Position numbers and translations under genes: made by a program. This document shows, piece after piece, positions 7,800-17,546 of a DNA stretch of 28,201 nt; the first letter of the stretch is position 1; each line of letters opens with the position of its first letter. The stretch lies in assembly GCA_014904985.1 (NCBI GenBank), contig MU129328.1:1-28201 (forward strand), given 5' to 3'. The stretch is from Hydnum rufescens UP504. Its lineage: Eukaryota; Basidiomycota; Agaricomycetes; Cantharellales; Hydnaceae. The notes under the pieces are model-generated. The model did no database searches, was not told where the DNA came from, and saw only the letters and a list, made by a program, of their open reading frames with translations.

Positions 7800-8544
7800 T
7801 TGAGTAGCAGGTTCGCCCCGTGAATTGTTCAATCATTTCGTTGATACACGGTGGAAGACCAGCGTCATGGATAGTCACAGCGTTCAGGGGCTGTAGATCA
7901 TGCACCAGTTGCAAGAAACCAGACTTCTTTTCGACTGCAAAGATAGCTGAATGATAGGATGAAGCGGATTGCTTGTACTTCCTGCTATCAAACTGTTCCT
8001 GGAGCAATTTCAAAACCTCATCCATTCGACTGAGAGGAATTCTTATGTTTTTCCTCATCCAAGGTTCATGAGGTATGGTCGGCATTTCATATGGAGGAAA
8101 ATATTCCATATTAAAGGTTCCTCTTTCGTGTTCTTCAAACACAAAGGCATCGCCATGTGTTACGATCAAGTGAGCAATAAGCTCAGTTTCTGGTTTGGTT
8201 AGGAAACCCGTAGGAATCTTGTCCAAAATATAGGTAAGACCTTCCCTTGTTATTCGTTCCGTATATTGAATATCCTCTAGCTTGATAGGATTCGTTGGCA
8301 GGGATGGAAATTCCCCGAGTTTCAATGGATTGAAGACTAAGGCGCAAAAATCCAGATTATACGATGCTACCGGATGGACTTTCTTCCCAACAGGTTTGTA
8401 TTTCCGGTTGCCCATGATATATCTTGTGATCTCCTTGGCCGGACCTATTGTACAGGCGAATGAAAGACCGTTATTTATAAGGGCTTTCATTAATTGAGCC
8501 TCCAATTGGTTGTCCTGGATCAAGTTTTGAACATGATATGCTGT
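7800..8544 (-). pseudogene. Reverse transcriptase N-terminal part, Ty3 element A (truncated)
   Basis: The frame continues from the protease ORF after an in-frame TGA (8547-8545). It reads the pre-RT region (TGFLTKPETELIAHLI) and then the RT N-terminal block (EHERGTFNMEYFPPYEMPTI, LSRMDEVLKLL). It goes on through SSYHSAIFAVEKKSG and LVHDLQPLNAVTI to FTGRTCYS near 7820. There family similarity stops, before the palm Asp and the x-x-DD box. Downstream sequence (VPKDDSSETSDAVEDP, other frame) looks like the linker before integrase. I infer an internal deletion of the RT catalytic core and RNase H. Confidence 0.75.
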
Positions 8545-9387
8545 TCACAGAGTGTCAAGAATGACAGGTGTGTGTAAAGCTTGATTAAGAATATCCGGAT
8601 CGTGGTTAACAGGCCTCAGCTTTATAAGCTTGCCTCCCATGTCTGACAGAATTGAAGATATATTTGTAGGAAATTCTGGAATTTCTTCAAAGGTTTCCAC
8701 TTCAGCAGAACAGCTGTTTGAAGCGGACTTCACATGACATTTGACTAATTCGATAGGAAGGACATTCCTAGGTGCCAACATTATTGGCAATGTTACTTTA
8801 ATGGAACATCTGGTGTCTTGATCTCTGTCTTGCCATATTTGGAGATTCATCCCAGATCTGTGAGTGTAATCAATTCTGGCTGAATATGAGAATAACCAAG
8901 GTTGTCCTAGAATTACTTCTTTGGACCCAATGTCGTTGGGCGTTATAAAGAAATTGTGGTGGAGTGGAACTCCTCCAACATGTACCGGAACGTCACGACA
9001 AAGCCCAACAAGATTAACTTGGTGGCCAGAAACTCTGCACAGATGCCAGTCTTTTCCTGAAGGATCCATCAGGAGCTCCAATTTGACTTGAGTTGCCTGT
9101 CCCATCATGTTCAATTTGCTTCCATTATCGATTAACATTGTACAGGATTGACCCATAATTGTGCCTTGGATTTTAGCCATTACCATAGCCAAAAAGGACA
9201 GGCTAAATGAATAATCTGAATTTTTCATATTGAAGATGCAGTCATGTTCAATTTCAAGCTGATGTTTACAATATTCTTCAGCTTGTTCATCAGTATTCGA
9301 CATTATAGAAGAAGGGTTGGGAGCTCCGATGACTGTCAAATCAAAACCTGGTTCAGCCAGTGTGTAGATAGGAGACTGTGTTTCTGT
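8545..9387 (-). pseudogene. Aspartic protease region, Ty3 element A
   Basis: A retropepsin-like fold is suggested by an active-site motif LIDNGSKLNMM about 70 residues after the first Met (9339). GLCRDVPVHVGG, an F-F-I-T strand and the C-terminal VILGQPWLFSYSARIDY follow. This would process the Gag-Pol polyprotein. The frame is open above the first Met (GFDLTVIGAP) up to the 8-bp repeat at 9387-9380, where the LTR-like insertion interrupts it. It ends at an in-frame TGA (8547-8545), with RT continuing in the same frame. Confidence 0.75.
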
Positions 9388-9500
9388 TTATTCAAATGGG
9401 TTGGTTCGCTTCAATGGTTGATCACTCTCTGCAAGATATGTATGTGTTTATTGGAGAATGGAATGTGATATGGACTAGCAATAGTCAATGATATATCGTA

Positions 9501-9616
9501 GATGCTTATAGGAAGGCTTATATGTTGTATAGAATGCTTATAGAAAGGCTTATATGTGGAGGATGCTTATAGGAAGGCTTATACGTCTGGGATGCTTGTG
9601 GAAAGGCTTATACATG
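9501..9616. repeat. Tandem repeat, about 30-bp units, four copies
   Basis: GATGCTTATAGGAAGGCTTA recurs at 9501, about 9534, 9562 and 9591 (the last with GTGG for ATAG), spaced 28-33 bp. It lies in the downstream (R/U5-like) half of the LTR-like insertion. Confidence 0.75.
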
Positions 9617-10007
9617 TTTGTGTTGCGTTTGTTCATTTACTGATATTTGTGTGTCCTTGTTTACATCCTCCTAGTCAAAATGCGGATATCTGTGGGCTAT
9701 AGAATGGTCAGTGCTTGGTTAGTTCGGTTAGTATGCTTCAATCTTCTTTCCTGACTCGTATTTCATTATGCTTACTTTTTCCTTGGATGTCCAGCAACTC
9801 TAACCTTAGGTTCTGCAACTATCCTTGGCTTCAGTATTTTGCGTAGATGGCTTCCAGTAGCTTGGTCTCAACAACCTTGAAGATGACTTAGCTCCAGATG
9901 GCTTTAGATAGACAGTTTCTTTAGATATTAAGCAGAATGGTAGACAGTAGTTGACAGTGGTTGATTTCCAGAGTGAGGAGATGGGGGGGAACAAGAAAAT
10001 CTGCTAG

Positions 10008-10017
10008 CTTATATACC
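10008..10017 (-). promoter_or_regulatory. TATA-like box of the LTR-like insertion
   Basis: The minus strand reads GGTATATAAG, followed by CTAGCAGATTTTCTTG. It lies 91 bp downstream, in minus-strand direction, of the nearest TGATGTCA motif. That position fits an LTR promoter; function is inferred. Confidence 0.45.
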
Positions 10018-10107
10018 TATCTGAAGGTGGCTGTGCATGGAGCAAGAACAAAAGAGTAATAAAGCTATGAGATCATAGTGGAGTAGAACAAAAGAGTAAT
10101 AAAGAAA

Positions 10108-10261
10108 TGATGTCATAATGCGGTCATAGCTGAGTCATCCATAGAGTGTGATGTCATAGTGAAGTCATAGTGATGTCATTCATAAAGAGAACAAAAGGAT
10201 TCATAAAGGGAGTGATGTCACTAATTTGTTGAGCTTGTGGAGTGGTTGGAGCATGATGTCA
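10108..10261. promoter_or_regulatory. Cluster of five TGATGTCA (CRE-like) octamers
   Basis: Exact TGATGTCA occurs at 10108-10115, 10149-10156, 10171-10178, 10213-10220 and 10254-10261. Its complement TGACATCA is a known variant of the ATF/CREB site TGACGTCA, bound by bZIP factors. Extra GTCAT half-sites lie between. The cluster is upstream of the minus-strand TATA-like box, as enhancers in a retroelement U3 would be. Confidence 0.5.
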
Positions 10262-10443
10262 CTGGTCTTGTGATGTGTTTTGGGGCTCATGGGAAGCGAA
10301 ATTAAGGGACATCTCCGGGTTCTGGAGATTAATCTGAGCATAGTCCAGTGGTTAAGGTGTTTTTTTTGTTACTGGTTAATAAAAGGAACAAGTGCATGGT
10401 GTGGGATTCGATGCAGAGACAGCAGTTTGCATCCATAATAGGC

Positions 10444-10845
10444 GTGCTTGGTACCGTTCGATGCGGATTTTTAACAGCTTTCTGGGCGCAGTGGTTCCGA
10501 GCAGATCAGATGCGAACTGACAGAGAAATTCGTTCTTTACTGATGGGTGTTGATTCTGATAGTAATATCGTTCTGTAGAGTTCAATTTTGATCTGTTCTT
10601 TGTGTGCTTAGTACCGTTGGATGCGAATTTTTTATATCTTTCTAGAAGTGGTTGTTCCGAGAGGATTGAATGCAAACTGACGGAGGTATTTGTTTTTTAC
10701 TGGAAATCCTGGATTTTAATAGTAAAATTGGCCTGGAGAGTGCAGTTTTGGTCTGTTCAACTTGTGTTTGGTACCGTTCGAAAGGTGTGAATCGTAGCTT
10801 TCTAAGCGTTATATGGGTGTACCTCTCCGATTGAAACTGATGGAG
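10444..10845. repeat. Three 160-bp U3-type repeats
   Basis: Copies begin at 10444 (GTGCTTGGTACCGTTCGATG), 10604 (GTGCTTAGTACCGTTGGATG) and 10764 (GTGTTTGGTACCGTTCGAAA), exactly 160 bp apart. Each continues through a CTTTCT block to an AACTGA-GGAG block. The same unit occurs twice at 13735 and 13896 in the LTR of element A. Confidence 0.8.
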
Positions 10846-10869
10846 TTATAAAACAAATTTGGTTTCTGT

Positions 10870-11775
10870 GCATAGTTGTAATTAATTTCATAATCAGTCA
10901 TGTGATCATCCAATGGCTGGAAGCAGTGTAATTTCGCATTTTCTGATACTGGATGTTTTTATCTTCCACAATGTATATTCGGTATCATCAGAAAGGTATT
11001 CATCTGATGTTTTGTCATCAGAGTCGACTTGGATTACACCAATAGTACGTATGTCTTTTGGAGGACGATTGACATATGGGCGCTTAGGTCCCTTTTTGGC
11101 ATCAAGCAGTTTGATTCTGTACTCTGCTGAGCTAATAGAAACCTCAACATTCTTGACTCGTGGATCCTCTGCTGCGACTGGCACCCTCTGGGTTTTAGTA
11201 GCAATCTGCAGCCGCCTACACAGCTCAAAGGAAGACCCAAGGATGTCGCCGAGCCTAACAGATACTTGTTTCTCCATCAAGGACTTGAACAGATCTTCAA
11301 TGTGTACAGCTTCTTGTAACTCACTGGCGAATCGGTACACAGGTGAAGCTCACTTCTTCAGTAAGTTGTCCTTTTCGTGGACTGTGACATCCTCTAGTGT
11401 GGGCCTAACCTTTCTTTTTGACTTAGGCTCTTTTTCCTTGTGCAAATCCATACCCGGCAGGTTGTGGACACAAGGACTAGTTGGTGTCCCATCGCCCATC
11501 ACGACATCCTCGTCAGGAAGAGCCTTATCCCACTTCAAGATGGTTATGGGCTGCTTGACAGACTCAGGTAAACCTTTCTGTTCATCTGATGCACGGGCAT
11601 CGCATTTGGATGAGCTAGGTGTCTTATCTTGTGGCAACAAAGTCTTTTGCTGACTTGCATCTGTACTAGGGACTTCCACATAGGCCCTATTGGGTTGTTT
11701 GGATCACTCGGGTCTCTTGCCCTTCAGATCTTCCTTATCGTATGGTTCGCTTCGCTTCTGGCCTCGGTTTTGGGC
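10870..11775 (-). pseudogene. Gag-pol spacer upstream of protease, Ty3 element A
   Basis: One minus-strand frame runs from the gag end to the insertion. A basic, low-complexity part (KGKRPE, KEPKSKRKVRP) leads into a conserved block, YRFASELQEAVHIEDLFKSL then VSVRLGDILGSSFELCRRLQ. From memory this type of block precedes the protease in fungal Ty3 elements. TGA codons in frame lie at 11706-11704, 11352-11350 and 10908-10906, followed by a few more stops up to 10870. The plus-strand ORF over the same bases is antisense shadow. Confidence 0.65.
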
Positions 11776-12953
11776 TCACTCAGCTGGGAAAACATCATAC
11801 TTGTATTCCCCAAACATTGCAAACTCGTGGTTGAAGGAATTATACTTTGGTAAGTTATCCGCTTCAACATTAGACGCGTTCGCTATCTGTTCCTGTAGGA
11901 CTCGGGCGACACCTCCTTTATCTACGTCACCTTGAGGCAAATCCAATCCATCAAACTTCACAAGATGACCTTTGTGCAAAAACTTCAAGATTTTCTTTGT
12001 GATAAAGGCCTTGGTTTCCGGGCAGTCTCTCAGTGAGTGCCCATCTTCCATGCACATGAAACACCATATTGATGATCCAGAAAGCTTAGGAGGTCTCTTT
12101 GTTGACCTATCAGCCTCTATTGCGATTGTCAACTGGCCTATTTTATCGACAAGGTCATCGATATTTGACTTAGATGAGTCCCTGGGCTCCTGCACCTGGG
12201 GCTTAGGTTCCTGTTGGAGTTTCACGGTAGGTTTGTCTTTCTTTGCCTTCAGTTGAAGTCTAATGTGGTGTTTCTTAGACTTAGGACAACTAGTATCTTT
12301 CTCAACATCCAAATCTGAAATCGAGGACTCTTTGTCTGAATCTGATGAACTTGGTATGCCCATCTCGCTCGAGACTTCCAGGCTTTCGTCATCATCAACA
12401 ACATGGTAAAGATCTCGCTTAAGATGGGTTTTAATGGTACTAATGACCTTGTTCATAGGTGGGGGGGTTTCGTCAAGTCTGTCCACAATTCAAGATTCAT
12501 GAGGACATTAGTGACATTTTCACAAAAGGTACGAGGCTTCAGACCTCTCCAAAAATAGTCATGTTTATCAGTCTCAGATAGAGACTGGCAATCTTCAAGT
12601 GCCTTTGCAATAACTTTAAACTCGCAAATATATTCATCAAACTTTTGGATAGACGTTAAATTACGACTCCTAGCTAGTTTGATGAGGTGATCGATCTTGT
12701 AATATGGTTTTTCCTCTTCAGATGGATAGTACTCGAGTAATTGAGTCTTAAAATCTGCCCAATTGTTGCCCGAGTATTCATCGAGTGTCTCGATGAATCA
12801 CTCAGACTTAGTGTCACAATAACGAGTGATTTGGTGGACCATTTGTGCTGGTGTAAGGCCTGCCACAGATGTACAGAACTTGTATTCTGCAAGGAAATGT
12901 AAAATCTGTTTCCCAGTAAACCTGGGGGCATCTCTGGAATGAGGTCCAGGCAT
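11776..12953 (-). pseudogene. Gag (capsid and zinc knuckle), Ty3 element A
   Basis: I place the start at ATG 12953-12951 (MPGPHSRDAPRFTG), a typical beginning for this Gag type. The capsid-like part (ITRYCDTKSE, NNWADFKTQLLEYYP, FDEYICEFKVIAKAL, DYFWRGLKP) has an in-frame TGA at 12800-12798. A C-run of seven (12467-12461) shifts the frame after WTDLTK. The next frame gives an acidic/basic linker and one CCHC knuckle, CFMCMEDGHSLRDC (near 12062-12021), that would bind RNA. It ends in TGA 11778-11776, with the gag-pol spacer in the same frame. Confidence 0.75.
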
Positions 12954-13041
12954 ACAAGTAAATGTCAGTGAAGACATTATTGAGATGTGAGAAATTGTTG
13001 CAAGTGTTGGTAATAGGGGTCTGAATTGAGATACTTGAGAT

Positions 13042-13059
13042 CCCCTGTAAGGACCACCA
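13042..13059 (-). other. Candidate primer-binding site, Ty3 element A
   Basis: Directly after the LTR end (CTTACA|AAT) the minus strand reads TGGTGGTCCTTACAGGGG. TGG right after an LTR matches the usual CCA-tail pairing. I cannot name the tRNA. Confidence 0.4.
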
Positions 13060-13403
13060 ATTTGTAAGCAGGATGGTTATGAACCAATCCAACTACTGTC
13101 CACGATGTTGAGCCGGGGATGAAAGAGGGGATCACAGATCTAATCCAGATGTTCAGGTCTGAGTGGGGGAAGGTCTTTTGAACAGGGAAATTGCAGTGAG
13201 CCAACAAAGCCCAAGCAATTAAGTGAAAAAATGTGTGTTTCAGTCAAATTACCACACCCTAAGGATCTCTTCTTGAGACCTTAGTCAAAGTGTAGTTAGA
13301 ATTCGCTTTTTGTAGTGAGAAATCACCCAGGGACCAGCAGCTGTTCAAGAAGCTTCAAACTGGAGGGAGGGGGAGAACTACTGAATTTGTGTGCTAGCTG
13401 CAC

Positions 13404-13414
13404 CTAATATACAA
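13404..13414 (-). promoter_or_regulatory. TATA-like box in the element A LTR
   Basis: The minus strand reads TGTATATTAGG, roughly 340 bp before the LTR end. It is weak alone but fits the U3/R arrangement. Confidence 0.35.
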
Positions 13415-13734
13415 TCCAGACTTCAAATCAATAGAAAGTGAAAAAGTCGGACTTAAGGGACACACAGAGAAAAAGAAATCAAGTTAAAATCTTCAAAACT
13501 GATGGAGATATTCCAATTTCAAGATAAAAGGGGAGATTGACACATTACATGCTATTCCTCCTTCAAACCTGGACAAGTTCCCTTAAGGAAAAGTGGAATA
13601 GGTCGCCCTGAGGGTCTTCTCCATCGGACATAAGAGGGCCAGAAGTAATTTGCTATTTTGAATGGTGGAGCAAAGGGGGAGTCATGGGGAGGGAGTTGTC
13701 TTGTGAAAAATGGAGTTCGCGTCCTCTCGTTTTT

Positions 13735-13977
13735 TCCTTGGTACTGTTTGATGCGCATTTTCAACAGCTTTCAGGGCGTGGTACTCGCGAACAAATCCGA
13801 TAAGAATTGGCTTCAAAAATCAAGAAATACTCCTTCAGAGTATGGATCATGGCAAGATATTGTTACAGGGACCGCATCTTTGATCCGTTCGTTTTGTGTT
13901 TGGTACCATTCAATAGGTACAATTCGTATCTTTCTGGGCGCAGTTGTTTCGAGTCGATCCGATCAAAAATGACGGAG
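13735..13977. repeat. Two U3 repeats shared with the 9.4-10.9 kb insertion
   Basis: Copies start at 13735 (TTCCTTGGTACTGTTTGATG) and 13896 (GTGTTTGGTACCATTCAATA), 161 bp apart. Both contain the CTTTC-GGGCG block. AAATACTCCTTCAGAGTA is also duplicated at the same spacing (about 13825 and 13987). Confidence 0.75.
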
Positions 13978-14079
13978 AAATTCGAAAAATACTCCTTCAG
14001 AGTAGTGCAGCCCCTATCTGGATCATGTGACGGATCCGCAAGTCCAGAATCGGAACTAGGCCCGGTCCGTGTCATTACA

Positions 14080-14764
14080 TAATCACAATTCATCGCCCTT
14101 AAGGCAATAGGATGGCTTGGAAGAGCAGGCAAGTCATCCAGTCTTGAAGAAAGATGGCAAGTTGAATTGCCTTGTCCAAAGAAAATGGACTTGAAGTAGG
14201 GCATAAACTGCCCCTTTTTGATGAGGACTGTTGAAGTCTGATGGATAGTCAATAAATTGACTGGTGGACATGGTAAAGGAATGAGGCAATATTATGGGTT
14301 GGAAAGGGGTAGGAATCCAATTGATTTCTTGAATAAACAAATGATGATAAAATTAAATGAGCATGGTGACATATAATTGATTCGTTTGTAGGGAAAATGG
14401 CCTCGGATGAGGATTTCTATGGTGTAGGGATTTATCCCTCCAACAGCAGATGCCATAGAAGTCAAAGCCAAAGCTCCCTGCAGGACTCGAGGAGATTTAG
14501 ACAAAGGGGTGGTTACTGATTTGGACTGGGATGATTGGGTGCCTGCCACCTTAGACTTGGATGATGAAGCATTTCGTGATTTGGGCCCTGAAGAGGCACT
14601 CGTTGACTTGGCCTTAGTGTTAGTGGTGTATGAGTCCGGCGGGCACCCAGCCTTACTACCATTCTACTTATGTACATACAATGTACCTCTTTGTTCCTAC
14701 TTGACTCTTTCTTCTCTTTTCTCCTTTTCAAACCAACCCGGTGGAAAGCTTCTCCACTGGAGTT
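14080..14764 (+). other. Junction and leader/LTR region of Ty3 element B
   Basis: This lies between the two divergent Ty3 elements and should hold the 5' LTR of element B. No second LTR copy exists downstream, so its limits cannot be set. A pyrimidine-rich stretch (CTTTCTTCTCTTTTCTCC, from 14706) precedes the candidate primer site. A minus-strand frame at about 14660-14292 has a Ser/Lys-rich composition (SASSGPKSRNASSSKSK). Its plus-strand mirror is acidic. Neither strand matches a family I know. Confidence 0.35.
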
Positions 14765-14782
14765 TGGTGCTGCCCCGGTTAT
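14765..14782 (+). other. Candidate primer-binding site, Ty3 element B
   Basis: TGGTGCTGCCCCGGTTAT follows the pyrimidine-rich stretch and lies 170 bp before the gag start. It resembles the TGGCGCCG... primer site known from plant gypsy elements if CpG decay to TG is allowed. That comparison is from memory and weak. Confidence 0.3.
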
Positions 14783-14951
14783 AGCTAGATTCATCTACAT
14801 TTACGTAATCGACTCACATAGCTAGCCATGGAAAGACCTGAAATGTATCTTTTTTCTCCTCATTCAGGCTGCCGTCCGCAGTGTACTGAAACAGTACACT
14901 ACGGCCTCTGCACTGAGTGGCATATTACTACTCAGACTCGTAAGCTACGTT

Positions 14952-17546
14952 ATGGTTTACCCCAAGGATACGGTTCCCCGACTCAGCCCCACTCTTGAAC
15001 CCTTCGTCAACCCAACTTGTGGAACGACTCATATCCTAACCAGTGACAGCCACGACTGTAAACCCGGTCCGGAACCCCCACCGGGATTGTCTCGTCATCT
15101 TAAGCTCAATTCGGATACTACCGAATTAACACTGGTGGAGTGTGTAAGAACCCAAATACGGGATTCGACACTCATTTCTCCTATCCTCGACCAAGCTTAC
15201 GAAGCACTCTCAAACAAGACCCGCAACCCCCTGTTAAACAGGGTGGATACCTCAACAGGGGTGGTCACTCCCCCAAAAACTATCGAGACCAAAGGCATAG
15301 CCTCCCCGAACTGGACCAGGCCCTGCCTGAGGTCTGGACAAAGCCCAGATTCCACTGCCTCCAGCCTCATGGGAACGGCATGGAAGCCTGGCCACCACAT
15401 GCAATGTGATTATTCAGATACCCAGATGAGCGAGGCCAGGTGGGTACTTAAGGATCATTCGTTGTCTACAAACTATACAGACCCCTTACATGTCGACTAC
15501 TACATGCACACATCCCGAAACACTCCACAAGACCCTCGTCGAGATAGCAGGTCAGTCATGCCTGTATTGAACAAACGAGCCAGATCTATGACCAACGAAT
15601 CCTTGACCAACGAAAACTCCATAGATCAGGAACTACTCTGTCAAAGAACCCTACTGGCATTGGTAGCGGACTCCATATGACGTGAGCAAGGTCCCAGCGC
15701 AGCCGCTGATGTACGTTTGATCAACACCTTGTTATATCATTTGGCGTACAATCTGGATGTGGAGTCTTCCTCATTCACCAGTACCGTTGTCCGTGTGTCT
15801 CGCACAGGACACCCTACAGTCTTTAAACCTGACATGGAGTTCTGCCTTACACTGCTACAATGTGGCCAAATATTGCAAGACACTGCAGCAGAAATGGCAA
15901 AGCATTACTTCCTATCGGACCCCGATCCCTACAAATTCCACCCGGGGGGCATGTTAGCTGTCCATATGAGTGCAGGAGTCTCCTCTGAAGACAAGGTCCT
16001 ACAGCTAGCTGCCTTGGCCCTACGTTGGTTACGCACTAGACTCAAGATCATTGCACAACTGCAAAGTGTTGATGAAAATGAATCTGTAGCCTATACTACA
16101 AACTCCAAAGCACAGGGATATGTGACTGGGATCGTGAACGACCCTCCCCGGGTCGCCTCGCCTTTAGCAGCTTACTCAGTACCGGAACGAGGGTTACTAT
16201 GGCGAAATCAAGAGATACCAATGCCTGGAACATTGGCCAGTGACGAAGGGACCCAACTGCCATGTCCTCGATTTGACATTTGACAACCCTGCCCTTTGGT
16301 AGACCCTCTACGACAACAGGTCCTGGCAAACTCTACCAGAATGACTGGTATTCAAGGGTCTGAATCCCGGGATTATCGATCCGAACCGCCTCCCAGACCG
16401 GTGGACACCCCCTTGGCTCCTCGAGCCCCATCTGATCACAGACGGCCAGAAGGCACGCACTGGAATCCCCCAGATGGGGGGCCCCCAGATGGAGATGACT
16501 CAGGGAACAGAGATGGACCCCCTGGTGGAAGGTTCCCCCATCAAGGACGACCCCCAATGGGGCCCGGTGGTGGCTATCCCGACCGAGGGTGGCCCAACAA
16601 CGGTCCTCCTGGACCTGGTCCCCCAGATCGTGGGCCACCAGCTGTGGGAATTGACGATGCGGCCCGTCAACGAGAAGCCTACTACGAACCTAAGTTTAAA
16701 CTCGAATTCCAGCCCAACGACCTACCAGAGTATGATGGGTTGGATAATGCTTTCGTTACATGGACCGAGGACTTGGACTGTTACACCACTGGGAGTTGTC
16801 GAATGCGCGAACAACTAGCTTTTGCCACTACCATGAGGTTTACCAAGCATGCAGATGTATGGTGGTGGAGCCTGCCCAATGCTACAAAGATTCACGCTAG
16901 TCAAGACTGGGACTCGTTGAAACTCATTATGAGGACTCGATTACTGGGTACACGTTGGTACGACAAGCAAGTCACTATCTATGATGAACTACGATTCCAT
17001 AACCGAGGGCACGAAAAGGAGACACCCACCGAGTGGCTTACCCGTAAGGTAAGGGCCCACTGAGTATTGCACCCGCCGCCTGATATACCCGATCCTGCGT
17101 TCGATTCCCTGGAAGTGGGTACCCTTATGGAACACGCCCCACCATCCTGGAGAGCCTACGTGGATGTGGACCTTTGCCATGACATGGATGCCCTGTTCTT
17201 GAGAGTTAAGGACCAAGAGGACGCCCTTTTGGCCATATTGAACCTTTCCAATTCACAACAGACCGAGGACATAGCCAATGAGGTGATATGTCGAGTACAT
17301 GAGGATCTTTGACAAAGCCGGTACTGTTCGCCTGCCATGATGGCCAGTTCAAGTTCACTCGAACCGAGTTACGCGTACGAGCCCAGTGATGTAAGGTCTA
17401 AAAGGAAACCCATTCAGCCATGTCGACATTGTGGAAGTGAACTGCACTACAATTATGACTGCGGTTCCTACAAAAAGGATCCAAACTGAGCCAAACTGAC
17501 TACGAGTACTAGATGTGATGTAGCCTACCGTAAGGCCTACATTTCC
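14952..17546 (+). pseudogene. Gag with CCHC knuckle, Ty3 element B
   Basis: The frame starts at ATG 14952. A long unrecognised N-terminal part is followed by a Pro/Gly/Asp-rich segment (about 16380-16660). The capsid-like core then reads YYEPKFKLEFQPNDLPEY, ADVWWWSLPNATKI, WDSLKLIMRTRLLG and YDELRFHN. The single CCHC knuckle CRHCGSELHYNYDC lies at about 17420-17461. TGA codons in this one frame are at 15678-15680, 16281-16283, 17061-17063, 17310-17312 and 17487-17489, with no TAA or TAG. The protein is much longer than a minimal Gag, so the first 250 codons may be a separate leader product. Confidence 0.7.

Larger units (their letters stand above)
9388..10861 (-). mobile_element. LTR-like insertion (probable solo LTR) in Ty3 element A
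   Basis: Coding sequence stops on both sides at a shared 8-mer, GTTTCTGT (9380-9387 and 10862-10869). Removing the insert with one copy keeps gag spacer and protease in the same frame. Inside, minus-strand order resembles an LTR: three 160-bp repeats (10845-10444), a TGATGTCA cluster, a TATA-like GGTATATAAG (10017-10008), then a transcribed-type pyrimidine-rich stretch. It shares the 160-bp unit with the LTR at 13063-14079. It lacks TG...CA ends at the 8-mer boundary, so either the ends are decayed or the true boundaries differ by a few bases. No ORF is supported. Confidence 0.55.
1665..14079 (-). mobile_element. Ty3/gypsy LTR retrotransposon A (minus strand, decayed, twice interrupted)
   Basis: Read on the minus strand the order is LTR (14079-13063), primer-site region, gag (12953-11776), gag-pol spacer (to 10870), protease (9387-8545), RT N-terminus (8544-about 7800), integrase zinc domain and first catalytic Asp (to 7134), then integrase core and C-terminus (2894-1772). 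Integrase downstream of RT is the Ty3/gypsy order. It is interrupted by an LTR-like insertion (9388-10861) and a 4.24-kb TIR element (2895-7133). The RT core and RNase H are deleted at about 7800. No 3' LTR is seen before the 1611-1664 inverted repeat. It has many in-frame TGA codons and a frameshift in gag. It is not functional. Confidence 0.85.
13063..14079 (-). repeat. 5' LTR of Ty3 element A
   Basis: On the minus strand it begins TGTAATGACACGG (14079) and ends GCTTACA (13063), giving TG...CA termini and about 1,017 bp. U3 holds two copies of the 160-bp type repeat (from 13735 and 13896). A TATA-like TGTATATTAGG lies at 13414-13404. The end is followed by a primer-site-like TGG and, 110 bp on, by gag. 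A 3' partner LTR is not in the window, so the boundaries are inferred from one copy. Confidence 0.6.

Noticed and set aside
9501..9616. CRISPR-like array
   Set aside because: Units are contiguous with no unique spacers and lie in a eukaryotic LTR-like region; it is a plain tandem repeat.
10913..11653. Plus-strand 246-codon open frame
   Set aside because: It is antisense to the conserved gag-pol spacer of element A, which has family-like motifs; the plus-strand translation has none.
14509..14784. Plus-strand acidic frame (TDLDWDDWVPATLDLDDEAF) as a gene
   Set aside because: It is the mirror of the Ser/Lys-rich minus-strand frame and matches no family I know; at most one strand could be coding and neither is supported.
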